From NCBI GenBank assembly GCA_965223835.1, contig CBDCXQ010000001.1, positions 4,464,001 through 4,528,000 of the forward strand: a stretch of DNA of 64,000 nt, in the 5' to 3' direction. This document shows, piece by piece, positions 27,578 to 35,986 of the stretch. Numbering within the stretch: position 1 is the stretch's first letter; each line of letters begins with the position of its first letter. The DNA is from CAVYXZ01 sp965223835 (GTDB lineage: Bacteria; Chloroflexota; Anaerolineae; Aggregatilineales; Phototrophicaceae). The notes beneath the pieces are model-generated. The model saw nothing but the letters and a program-made list of their open reading frames with translations. It was not told the origin of the DNA and did no database searches. The position numbers and the translations under genes were made by a program.

Positions 27578-28807
27578 ATGTCTAAAAAAGACACATATGT
27601 TTTTATCAGTTACCATGCGAACAGTAGTAAGGACTTCACATTCCCACTAAAAGAGCATCTGGAAGCGCAATTCCATGTCTGGCAAGATAATTTATTGCTT
27701 GGGGGAACGTCATGGGATGAGATCATCTACGAACGAATCCGTGAAAGTGATGTGTTGGTCCTTGTCGTTGGGTCCAAGACTTCAGAATCAGTTTGGGTCA
27801 GGCGTGAGGTCGAAATTGCACGAGCTAACCTCGTTGCTATTCTACCCGTAAGACATGTTCCCGAAGTTGAGGCTTTACGTGAATTGAAAGCGATGGAATT
27901 CCAACCCATTCAAATAGAACCGTATTTGAGTCGTGATGAAAAAGAATTAGGGAAAATTTACGAAAGTATCAGAAACTTAAAGAATGAAACACGCGCCAAA
28001 CAAAACAAATGGTTTGCGACGTTGAAGTCGAAACGTGTATCTCAAAAAGCTGATGATAAACAGCGAGCATTTACCTTTCATACAAGTCGAGAAAGCTGCA
28101 ACATACATATCGCAACCGGCGATTTAGCCAATACGGAAAACATTGATGTCATTGTGAATTCTGAAAATGACTTTATGCAAATGTCACGTCACTTTGAGAG
28201 TCGCACGGTTTCTGCAATACTTAGAATTCACGGGGCACTTAAGGATGACGACCAGCGCTTCATTGAAGATACTGTTCAGGACGAACTCAATCTATACTTA
28301 AGCTCACGCAGTCGCCCGGTCGGACCCACATCTGTCATCGTTACCAGTGCTGGACATCCGCAAAGTGACTTAAGCCAGATCAATGGCGCTAAATTTATTT
28401 TTCATGTTGCATCAGTATTAGCGCAGGAAGATGGTCTAAAATCACTAACGCAAGACTATAATATCAGAACGTGTGTTAGAAACTGTCTCAAGAAAATTGG
28501 GGAGGTAAACACGCAGAAAGGCGTTATTTCGCCAGAGGGGACCGCACAAAGAGACGAACAAATGAAATATGAAGATAGCTACGAAGGCATAAAGAGTATT
28601 ATTTTCCCGCTAATTGGCACGGGTCAAGGAGGCCGCCCGGTAAGCGAGACTATAGGACCAATGGCTGAGGCTATTCGTTCTTTTGTTGATTCTTCCGAGT
28701 TCCCACCAACGCTAGAAAGTATTTACATTTCAGTTTTCGCGGAGTCAGATGTTGAAGTCGTTAAGGCTGAATTAAGTAATAATTTTGAGTATGTTAAATC
28801 CCACTGA
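27578..28807 (+). CDS. TIR-macro fusion protein 2
   Basis: 409 residues, same architecture as the protein at 25603 and clearly paralogous but diverged. TIR at 6-140: FISYH, WQDNLLLGGTSW, SVWVRREVEIARA with catalytic-type E77. Macro domain at about 175-400: HIATGDLANTENIDVIVNSEN, FMQMSRHFESRTVS, TSAGHPQSDL, AKFIFHVASV, GVISPEGTAQRDEQ and SIIFPLIGTGQGG. The gene is visibly richer in A/T than its paralogue, so the pair is not a recent local duplication and one member may have been acquired. ATG 27578 has only a weak GAAAGAG upstream. Confidence 0.82.
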   Translation: MSKKDTYVFISYHANSSKDFTFPLKEHLEAQFHVWQDNLLLGGTSWDEIIYERIRESDVLVLVVGSKTSESVWVRREVEIARANLVAILPVRHVPEVEALRELKAMEFQPIQIEPYLSRDEKELGKIYESIRNLKNETRAKQNKWFATLKSKRVSQKADDKQRAFTFHTSRESCNIHIATGDLANTENIDVIVNSENDFMQMSRHFESRTVSAILRIHGALKDDDQRFIEDTVQDELNLYLSSRSRPVGPTSVIVTSAGHPQSDLSQINGAKFIFHVASVLAQEDGLKSLTQDYNIRTCVRNCLKKIGEVNTQKGVISPEGTAQRDEQMKYEDSYEGIKSIIFPLIGTGQGGRPVSETIGPMAEAIRSFVDSSEFPPTLESIYISVFAESDVEVVKAELSNNFEYVKSH

Positions 28808-28901
28808 CGCGTAACGACATCTTAACGCAAGGAAGCGTGACAATTTTGCCAGGTAAGATTAAGATAGGGTGTCAGCCTGACGCAAACAAGGAGCACGCTG
28901 G

Positions 28902-29492
28902 TTGTCCTATCGTAAGAATCTCTCCTGGGCACGCCTGGTCTCAGATCTCTTAAGTCCGCCCATGGTATGGGCTTTGATGGCCTTTCCGATTGCGTTTCGG
29001 GATGCCAGGAGCGACCAGCAGGCGGTCATCTGGGCATTAGTCTATATGCTGCTGGTGTGCATCTTGCCGGTCGTATATATCGTGTGGATGGTCAAACGCG
29101 GCGAAATTACTGATGTTCATATGCGGGTCCGGCAGCAACGCCTGCGTCCCTTTGCCTTCTCGTTGGCCTGTACCGCGCTGGCCTGGTGGGTTTTGCGGTT
29201 GCTGGGCGCACCGCCGATTGTGCCGCTGTTTGCGTTGTTCAGCTTTGTGCAACTTGCGGTGATGGCCGCCATCACGCTGGTCTGGCAAATCAGCATCCAT
29301 GCGGTCAGCATCACGGGCGCGGCAGTGGCGACCTTTGCCTTTTTTGGTCCATTATGGGCATTGCTGGTGGTGCCCCTGGTGGTCCTGGTGGGCGCGGCGC
29401 GATTAAAATTGCAGCGGCATACGCTGGCGCAGGTGCTGGCGGGCGGCCTCGTCGGGCTGATTATCCCGGCGATACTACTTTCTTTTAGTTGA
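28902..29492 (+). CDS. PAP2-like membrane protein with degenerate active site
   Basis: 196 residues with about six transmembrane helices. The layout of the PAP2 phosphatase family can be followed: RVRQQRLRP for KxxxxxxRP, ISIHAVS where PSGH is expected, and RLKLQRHTLAQVLAG for SRxxxxxHxxxD, with the final Asp changed to Gln. Catalysis on lipid phosphates is therefore doubtful. The TTG start is supported by AAGGAG eight bases upstream. The stop overlaps the next ATG (TGATG), so it is coupled to the serine hydrolase gene. Confidence 0.75.
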   Translation: MSYRKNLSWARLVSDLLSPPMVWALMAFPIAFRDARSDQQAVIWALVYMLLVCILPVVYIVWMVKRGEITDVHMRVRQQRLRPFAFSLACTALAWWVLRLLGAPPIVPLFALFSFVQLAVMAAITLVWQISIHAVSITGAAVATFAFFGPLWALLVVPLVVLVGAARLKLQRHTLAQVLAGGLVGLIIPAILLSFS

Positions 29493-30514
29493 TGCCGGAT
29501 TCTTCCTCAATGCTCGATAATTTCATTGAGGCGCTCATGAAGGCGCAGCACATCCCCGGCCTGGCAATCGCTATTCAACAGGGCACGAATCGCCACTATG
29601 AAGGTTACTATGGCTATGCCAATCTTGAACATCACATTCCCGTCACTGCCAATACTGTTTTCGAAATTGCTTCTGTCACCAAATTATTTACAGCACAAGC
29701 GGTCTTGCGGCTGGTGCAGCAAGGAAAAGTCAATCTGGATAACGCCATCGCGCACTACCTGACTGACTTACCCGCTAGCTGGGATGCCATCACAATCCGC
29801 CACTGTCTGACTCATCAATCCGGCATACCGAATTACACCGGCGTTGAAAACTACTGGGAAAAACACCGCCACCAGAAATCGCACGCTGAAGTGCTTGATC
29901 TGGCACGCAACCGCCCGCTGGATTTCGATCCTGGCACTCGGTATAGCTATGACAACACGGGTTTCTACTTGTTGGGGATGGTGATCGAGGCCGTTAGTGA
30001 ACAAGCTTATGCAGATTATCTACAGGATGAAATCTTTGATCCACTGGCTATGTTGCAGACACAGGGTAACGATTATGAAAAAATCATCCCACATCGCGCT
30101 CAAGGATATGCTTATCATGCTGGCAAATTTCGTAACAAGCCATTTTATGACACCAGCAACACCTTTAGCGCCGGCATCTTGCTCTCGACTGTGCAAGATT
30201 TGTTAACGTGGCAGGCATCGCTGGCCGATGACCGGTGTTTGCAAGCGAAATACCGACAACTCTGGTGGACACCGCACCCATCGCAAGCAGGTAATGAACG
30301 GGAATTTCATTTTACGCTGGGATTAGGCTGGTTCATGGTAGATCATCCGCAGGGACAGTTTATGGGACACAATGGCGGTATCCCCGGCTTTGCAACGGCC
30401 TATATGCATTTTCCACAGACCGACCTCACAGCAGCCGTCATGTGCAATTGCGATCACATTGATGAACCACACCAGATTGCGATTGATGTCCTGAGCGAGA
30501 TGCAACTGCTATAG
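29492..30514 (+). CDS. Serine hydrolase of the class C beta-lactamase/DD-peptidase fold
   Basis: 340 residues with the three active-site motifs of the family: SVTK (nucleophile Ser and Lys, in EIASVTKLF), YDN (YSYDNTGF) and HNG (MGHNGG). No signal peptide is evident, so it may be cytoplasmic, like esterase or peptidase members; nothing points to antibiotic resistance. It is translationally coupled to the PAP2-like gene and converges on the GH32 gene with only eight bases between. Confidence 0.88.
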   Translation: MPDSSSMLDNFIEALMKAQHIPGLAIAIQQGTNRHYEGYYGYANLEHHIPVTANTVFEIASVTKLFTAQAVLRLVQQGKVNLDNAIAHYLTDLPASWDAITIRHCLTHQSGIPNYTGVENYWEKHRHQKSHAEVLDLARNRPLDFDPGTRYSYDNTGFYLLGMVIEAVSEQAYADYLQDEIFDPLAMLQTQGNDYEKIIPHRAQGYAYHAGKFRNKPFYDTSNTFSAGILLSTVQDLLTWQASLADDRCLQAKYRQLWWTPHPSQAGNEREFHFTLGLGWFMVDHPQGQFMGHNGGIPGFATAYMHFPQTDLTAAVMCNCDHIDEPHQIAIDVLSEMQLL

Positions 30515-30522
30515 CGGTAAAT

Positions 30523-31941
30523 CTACCAGATTGACCGCATCTGCCAGACGGTGAGGGCCTGTAGATGGGCTTCGGCACGTGAATGGAGCGCGACCCCCAG
30601 GCTGTCGGTCCGCGACGGATAAATGCGGCTTGCCATGTAAGCGCGACCATTGGCGTAAACCTCTAATACCGAATGATCCACAAATACCCGCAGATGTAAC
30701 GGTTCGAACGGACTGAGCAACAGTTCAGTTGTACTCAGGTCACAAACCACCGCATCAACGTTGTTGGCACACGCCTCGCGCCGATCAATCACCAGTTTGC
30801 CCATCTCATAATAGATATGAGTCGCCTCGGATCCATCGGGTGCTAGCCGCACGGTTAAGCCAACGCCATCAGCGGCGGAAAATCGGGCGTCAATTTCCAG
30901 CATATCACCGGTGACATCCAGCCGGTGGTTGCCGCTAAACGTGACCGAATCGACTTTGAGCGGCTCAGGTTGGCGCAGCACCTGTAATTCGGGCGCGGGC
31001 TGCACATTAATTTTTCCCTGGCGAACGCCCGTTAACACCATTGGTAGCGATTGCACCCCGGCCCAACCGGCGGCATCTTGCGCTTCAATGCTGCGTTCCT
31101 CGCGCAACCAGCCCCACAATAACCGCCGCCCATTGCTATCGAGCATCGTCAGGGGCGCAAAGCAAATGCCGTTGGGATGAAACCAGCCTTCGGTGCGGGG
31201 GATAAAATGCTGATTGACATAATCGCCGCTGAAATAATAGACACCAGCGTGCCTGATAACCGAAACCAGCAAGATATACTGGTCGCCCAGGCGGAAAAAA
31301 TTGGGGCATTCCCAGACCGAGCCGTGCTGTTCAGTATTACCGACCAATAGTGGGTGCAGATAGTCCCAGTGAATCAGATCGGCTGATTTATAGAGTAGCG
31401 CGGCCCCGCGAGCCGGCGGCATCGTCGAGCCAATGACGCAGTACCAGCTATCGCCCTGCTGCCAGACAAACGGATCGCGGAAATCACGATCGTTGCGCGG
31501 CGACGCGGCGATCACTGGATTATGGGTATATTTCTCCCAGGTACGTAGCCCGTCATGGCTGGTGGCAAGACATTGCGTTTGTACCTCATTATCAGTGCCC
31601 CTTGTGCCCGTGTACATGATGGTGGGTACCCCGTTATCATCCACTGCACAGCCAGAGTAACACCCGCTTTCATCCGGGCCACCGGGGGTCGGGGCCAGTG
31701 CAATCGGCCAATCTTCCCAGTGAACCAGGTCAGTGCTAACGGCATGGCCCCAGTGCATATCGCCCCAGATCGCCCGATTCGGGTTGTGCTGATAGAACAG
31801 ATGGAACTTGTCGCCCCACTGAATGACACCGTTGGGGTCGTTCATCCAATTCGAAGGGGGTAGAAAGTGATACTGCGGGCGGTGGGGATCGTCAGCCAAT
31901 GATACCCGAATCGCGCTGGCAGCTTCAGCAAAGTCTGTCAT
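30523..31941 (-). CDS. Glycoside hydrolase family 32 (sucrose/fructan hydrolase)
   Basis: 472 residues. N-terminal five-bladed propeller with the catalytic triad motifs WMNDPNG (nucleophile Asp), FRDPF (stabiliser) and ECPNFF (acid/base Glu); the C-terminal beta-sandwich ends with LRVFVDHSVLEVYANGR, the normal GH32C signature. No signal peptide, so sucrose, sucrose-6-phosphate or short fructans are likely hydrolysed inside the cell. GGAG lies eight bases before ATG 31941. There is no transporter or regulator beside it. Confidence 0.93.
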   Translation of the reverse strand: MTDFAEAASAIRVSLADDPHRPQYHFLPPSNWMNDPNGVIQWGDKFHLFYQHNPNRAIWGDMHWGHAVSTDLVHWEDWPIALAPTPGGPDESGCYSGCAVDDNGVPTIMYTGTRGTDNEVQTQCLATSHDGLRTWEKYTHNPVIAASPRNDRDFRDPFVWQQGDSWYCVIGSTMPPARGAALLYKSADLIHWDYLHPLLVGNTEQHGSVWECPNFFRLGDQYILLVSVIRHAGVYYFSGDYVNQHFIPRTEGWFHPNGICFAPLTMLDSNGRRLLWGWLREERSIEAQDAAGWAGVQSLPMVLTGVRQGKINVQPAPELQVLRQPEPLKVDSVTFSGNHRLDVTGDMLEIDARFSAADGVGLTVRLAPDGSEATHIYYEMGKLVIDRREACANNVDAVVCDLSTTELLLSPFEPLHLRVFVDHSVLEVYANGRAYMASRIYPSRTDSLGVALHSRAEAHLQALTVWQMRSIW

Positions 31942-31957
31942 GAAATAATCTCCAAAT

Positions 31958-32977
31958 TTAGCGAGGTGCTTCGGCGGTAGCTGTCAGGGCCTGCTCAACC
32001 GTCGGCAGGAAAGGTGCGAAGTTGGTGGCCGCCGCGGCTGCCGTCTGGGTGGCCCGGACCGCACCCGCAATATCGGGCAGCGTAGATGGATCAATAAATT
32101 CAACTTGAGTGGTTGAAATGACACTGCGCCCAAAATCATCGCACAATTGCACATTGATAGTTTTGGTGCCAGACCCTGAAGTGAGCATCCATAAAAATTC
32201 GATTTCGTAGGGCAGCCATTCGGGGTTATCCGGGTCATTGCAATCCAGTTCGCCGCCCATTTCGGAGATGAACATCCGCTCAATCGCACCAATGACCGTT
32301 TCTCCTGCACCAAAGCGGTTGATGCGTTCATCATGGATGTAAAGGATGACTTCCTGCTCCTCAACCACATCGGCAATCCTGGCGACCTGACCGCGCTCGG
32401 CGACGATCACAGGCAGCACATTGGGTTCTGCCGCAAAAACGATGACATAAAAGTGACGTTCAGTGGCCTCGTTGAATTCATAGGCAATGCCAATTTCTCG
32501 ATATAGTGGACTGAAGATCGGCAGGCCAGGTTCGTTAAACCGCACATTACGACGCGTGCGCAGTTGCGAATCGGGGGAGCGAAAGTCATTTATCCAGAAC
32601 TCGACAATCTCATTCGGACCAAAATCGCGCACAATGATCGGGATAAAATCGACGAAGTAACCATTGAGATAAGGTGTAAAATTGACTTCTGTCAACAGAT
32701 CATCAATATTGCGCCCATCACTTGTCAGGAACACTTCACCCAGACTATCGATTGGACGAGCCGAGAGATCGTCGACAAAAGCCCGCGCCACGTCGTTGAG
32801 CGTCGCATTGGGGACGAGATGTACCAGATTTTCAGGTAAGCGTCGGGCGTTAATCAACTGGAGAATCGCGGTTTCCGCCGTACCGAGGGCTGACTGATCG
32901 TCCTGCGCCGCGATTACAGACAAGCTACTGGCAATCAAAGCCAATATCATCCCCCAGCGCAGCACTTTGGTCACCAT
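31958..32977 (-). CDS. Secreted CAP/SCP-like protein
   Basis: 339 residues. Signal peptide to about residue 24 (VIA-AQDD). The 30-190 part resembles a CAP/SCP1 domain: LLQLINARRLPENL-type first helix, ATLNDVARAFVDDL and REIGIAYEF...HFYVIVFAA. The rest has beta-rich sequence with one Cys pair and an Ala/Thr-rich tail. CAP proteins are secreted and bind lipids or other ligands; the role here is unknown. The neighbour at 33023 carries a related CAP domain behind a TIR domain. GGGGGATGT precedes the ATG. Confidence 0.7.
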   Translation of the reverse strand: MVTKVLRWGMILALIASSLSVIAAQDDQSALGTAETAILQLINARRLPENLVHLVPNATLNDVARAFVDDLSARPIDSLGEVFLTSDGRNIDDLLTEVNFTPYLNGYFVDFIPIIVRDFGPNEIVEFWINDFRSPDSQLRTRRNVRFNEPGLPIFSPLYREIGIAYEFNEATERHFYVIVFAAEPNVLPVIVAERGQVARIADVVEEQEVILYIHDERINRFGAGETVIGAIERMFISEMGGELDCNDPDNPEWLPYEIEFLWMLTSGSGTKTINVQLCDDFGRSVISTTQVEFIDPSTLPDIAGAVRATQTAAAAATNFAPFLPTVEQALTATAEAPR

Positions 32978-33022
32978 ACATCCCCCGGCAATGTGACTGA
33001 TCTAACCGGGGATTATACCGCA

Positions 33023-34018
33023 CTACATCGGCGCACCCAAAATCAGCACGAAATACTGATTGCCCGTCGAGAATGAGCGCCGTTCAGCAAAACCCACCTC
33101 GCTAAACTGGTCAACGTCTTCAAGATCCGCCAGCACATCAGCCAGGGTTACGGTCGCCTGGGTCACAGCCACCACCATATTGACCGCGCCGCTGTAACCC
33201 GCTGTTTGCGCCATAAACTGCACATCCTGACCATCAGCGGTGCGGAAGATGTTTGTTTGCTCAAGTTCGGACAATGGCAATGATCGCAGGTAAGAAAGAT
33301 GGCTCACTGCCACTTGCTGCAATTGGTCATTCGCCAGCAGCGGCGGTAAACCCTGATTGTTGCGCCAGGTATTCAGCAAAGCGACGGTGGCGGGCGCATC
33401 GTGGTCAACCGGCGTGACAATCACCGTCGGAACACTGGATGGGCTGACACTGATTGTGGCTGTCGGCTGCAAAATCGTCGGCGTCGCGTTCAGCAAGTCG
33501 GTGAGCGGACCCGACAGCACTAAAGTCAATGCCAGCAGTGCTACCCCGCCCATCACAATCCAGCGCATCGGGAAACGACCGGATTTCGTCGGTGTTGGCA
33601 GGGGCACTTGATGATAGTTTGAACCCGGCTGATGATCTGATTCAATGGCGGTCTGAATTTCTTCGATGACCTGTTGAATATCGTGCTGACGGGCGTCAAT
33701 CATCTGCAGGGCGTTGACGATAATGTGTTCCAGTGATGACGTATCATCAATGCCAACCGGGATAATCTTTTTGCCCAGCGCATGCGCAAACTGCAATTCG
33801 GTTTGAACCCAGGTCGAGGCCAGCGCGTTGGCGCTCCAGATTACCACCATCGTATCGGCCCAGCGGATTTGCTCCTGGATGACTTGCAGCCACTCCTGCC
33901 CACCCTTGAGTTCGGCGCGGTCCATCCAAACCTCGTGCGCCTGTCGTCGCAATGCGCTATAGAATTCACCGGCCTGTTGGGAATCGAGGCTGGAGTAGCT
34001 GATGAAGATTTTGGACAT
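33023..34018 (-). CDS. TIR-transmembrane-CAP protein
   Basis: 331 residues. Cytosolic TIR domain at 2-130 (FISYSS, WMDRAELKGGQEW, STWVQTELQFAH with the catalytic-type Glu), one transmembrane helix at about 158-178 (WIVMGGVALLALTLVL), a Thr/Pro linker, and an outside CAP/SCP-like domain at about 215-331 (ATVALLNTWRNNQGLPPL, AVSHLSYLRSLP, FSEVGFAE, YFVLILGAP). The order suggests an outside sensor linked to an inside NADase-type effector. GAGGTGG lies just before ATG 34018; the 19 upstream codons are not needed by any domain. It may share a transcript with the secreted CAP gene 45 bases downstream. Confidence 0.82.
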   Translation of the reverse strand: MSKIFISYSSLDSQQAGEFYSALRRQAHEVWMDRAELKGGQEWLQVIQEQIRWADTMVVIWSANALASTWVQTELQFAHALGKKIIPVGIDDTSSLEHIIVNALQMIDARQHDIQQVIEEIQTAIESDHQPGSNYHQVPLPTPTKSGRFPMRWIVMGGVALLALTLVLSGPLTDLLNATPTILQPTATISVSPSSVPTVIVTPVDHDAPATVALLNTWRNNQGLPPLLANDQLQQVAVSHLSYLRSLPLSELEQTNIFRTADGQDVQFMAQTAGYSGAVNMVVAVTQATVTLADVLADLEDVDQFSEVGFAERRSFSTGNQYFVLILGAPM

Positions 34019-34079
34019 AGCCACCTCGTTCAGCACAACCTCAGCGGGACCTATTGTACTCGTTGAACTTAGCACTTGA

Positions 34080-34540
34080 CCAACCTATCGGATTACAGCT
34101 TCATTAGCAAAAAGTTTGGGTATCGTTTGGCAACATATTCAATGTATGTCGCCAACAAGCTGTTTTTGATTGGGAAAAAGGTCATGGTCAGCTCGTCATC
34201 TGCGGCTAACTTCCATAATTTGGGAGGGATGGTAACGCGCTTTGAGCATTAGCACAGGCAGCGTGGAGCAAGCGTGGGGCAAACGCCAGTTATTCGGTCA
34301 CACGAATGCAACGTCGCGGATCAAGCTGGCTGCGAACTCATTCATCGCGGATTGGCTTGACCAACCTATTTAAAGGCGGTTGGCTGTGTGTCCAAACTAC
34401 CTTTACGGTATAGTCTGAGTAAATCCTTCTTACTGACCTTACGTACCTTGTGCTTGTAGGCAGTAGGTTTAAACCCACTGTTTGGGTACAAACTCGAGTG
34501 AATCTGTGTAACATCAACTTCTTATCTGAATATCCGGAGA
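34080..34540. other. Intergenic gap between divergent TIR-CAP and sulfatase genes
   Basis: About 460 bases with no credible frame on either strand. It should hold both divergent promoters. A small hairpin, ACCCA/TGGGT, lies around 34475-34490. I see no other structure. Confidence 0.5.
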
Positions 34541-34544
34541 AATC

Positions 34545-35876
34545 ATGAAACCGAATGTTGTGGTCCTGCTCACAGACCAGTGGCGCTTGCAAGCATTAGG
34601 CTATGCGGGCAATGCCCAGGTCAAAACCCCGAACATTGATAAACTGGCAGCGGAGAGCGCCAATTTCACGCATGCCATCGCCGGATGGCCGGTGTGTTGT
34701 CCCTGGCGCGGCAGCTTCCTGACCGGGCAATACCCGCTGACACACGGCATCATCGTGAATGATGTCGGCATTGGCAGCGATGCGGTCGGGCTGGGCACGG
34801 CTTTCAAGCAAGGCGGCTATGACACGGCTTACATTGGCAAATGGCACGTCGATGGGCAGGGACGCTCAAATTACATTCCGCCGGAACGTCGCCTGGGCTT
34901 TGAATACTTCAAGGCACTGGAATGCACGCATGACTACAACAATTCAGCTTACTATGCGGGCGATTCCGACACGAAACACCACTGGGATGGCTATGACGTA
35001 TTTGCCCAGACGGCAGATGCACAAACTTATATCCGCCAACACAATCAAGACAATCCTTATTTACTCGTGCTCTCCTGGGGACCACCGCACAATCCTTATG
35101 AGACGGCGCCTGCCAAATACCGCGCCATGTATCAGCCCGAAAACATTGAACTGCGTCCCAATGTGCCGCCAGAAATGGCTGATGACGCCCGTGAATGGCT
35201 GGCGGGCTACTATGCCCATTGCAGCGCCATTGATAAAAGTGTGGGCGACATCCTGCAAACATTGCATGGGACCGGCCAGGCGGATCATACGATTGTGGTA
35301 TTTGCGTCCGATCATGGCGATATGCTGGGATCACAGGGAAACGAGCGCAAACAACGCCCCTGGGACGAGTCCATTCGCGTCCCGTTCCTCGTCCGCGTGC
35401 CCGGTCAGCCGGGAAAAGACGTTGAAGCGATGATTAATGCTCACGACATTATGCCAACATTATTAGGCCTGTGTGACGTGCCCATCCCGACCACCGCTGA
35501 GGGACGAAATTTCGCGCCAGCCCTTGCTGGCGGTCCTGACCCAGCTAACGGCACGGCATTATTGGCCTGTTTCCACCCCTTCGGTGAATGGACCCGCAGT
35601 GGTGGTGGGCGTGAATATCGCGGCGTGCGTACCTTACGCTTCACCTACATCCGCACGCTGGATGGCCCCTGGTTGCTCTATGATAATGAGAACGACCCTT
35701 ATCAGATGACCAACCTGATTGATGATCCCATCTACGCTGAAGTACAACAGCAGCTTGAGCAACGGCTGCAATCCATGCTGGATGAATTGAACGACGATTT
35801 TCTGGACGGCATGTCGTATATCCGGCAGTGGGGTTATCCATTGGATGAAACCGGCACAGTGCCCTTCGTGTGGTAA
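34545..35876 (+). CDS. Sulfatase / alkaline-phosphatase-superfamily hydrolase
   Basis: 443 residues. LLTDQWRLQALGY is the first metal-binding strand, and VCCPWRGSFLTG holds the CxPxR core whose Cys is converted to formylglycine by a separate enzyme (none in the window). GKWHVDGQ and FASDHGDMLGSQGNERKQRPWDES complete the metal and substrate site. No signal peptide, which is unusual for a sulfatase acting on external polymers. GGAGAA lies close before the ATG. The substrate is unknown; phosphonate or phosphodiester hydrolases share this fold. Confidence 0.9.
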   Translation: MKPNVVVLLTDQWRLQALGYAGNAQVKTPNIDKLAAESANFTHAIAGWPVCCPWRGSFLTGQYPLTHGIIVNDVGIGSDAVGLGTAFKQGGYDTAYIGKWHVDGQGRSNYIPPERRLGFEYFKALECTHDYNNSAYYAGDSDTKHHWDGYDVFAQTADAQTYIRQHNQDNPYLLVLSWGPPHNPYETAPAKYRAMYQPENIELRPNVPPEMADDAREWLAGYYAHCSAIDKSVGDILQTLHGTGQADHTIVVFASDHGDMLGSQGNERKQRPWDESIRVPFLVRVPGQPGKDVEAMINAHDIMPTLLGLCDVPIPTTAEGRNFAPALAGGPDPANGTALLACFHPFGEWTRSGGGREYRGVRTLRFTYIRTLDGPWLLYDNENDPYQMTNLIDDPIYAEVQQQLEQRLQSMLDELNDDFLDGMSYIRQWGYPLDETGTVPFVW

Positions 35877-35986
35877 CAACATCATGAAGGTTATCGGCGA
35901 ATGTTCAAAGATACATCGCCACAACGGGAAACCTCAGCTATAATTTAATTATCTCGAATCTAATAACAATCAACAGGATCGCGGTT

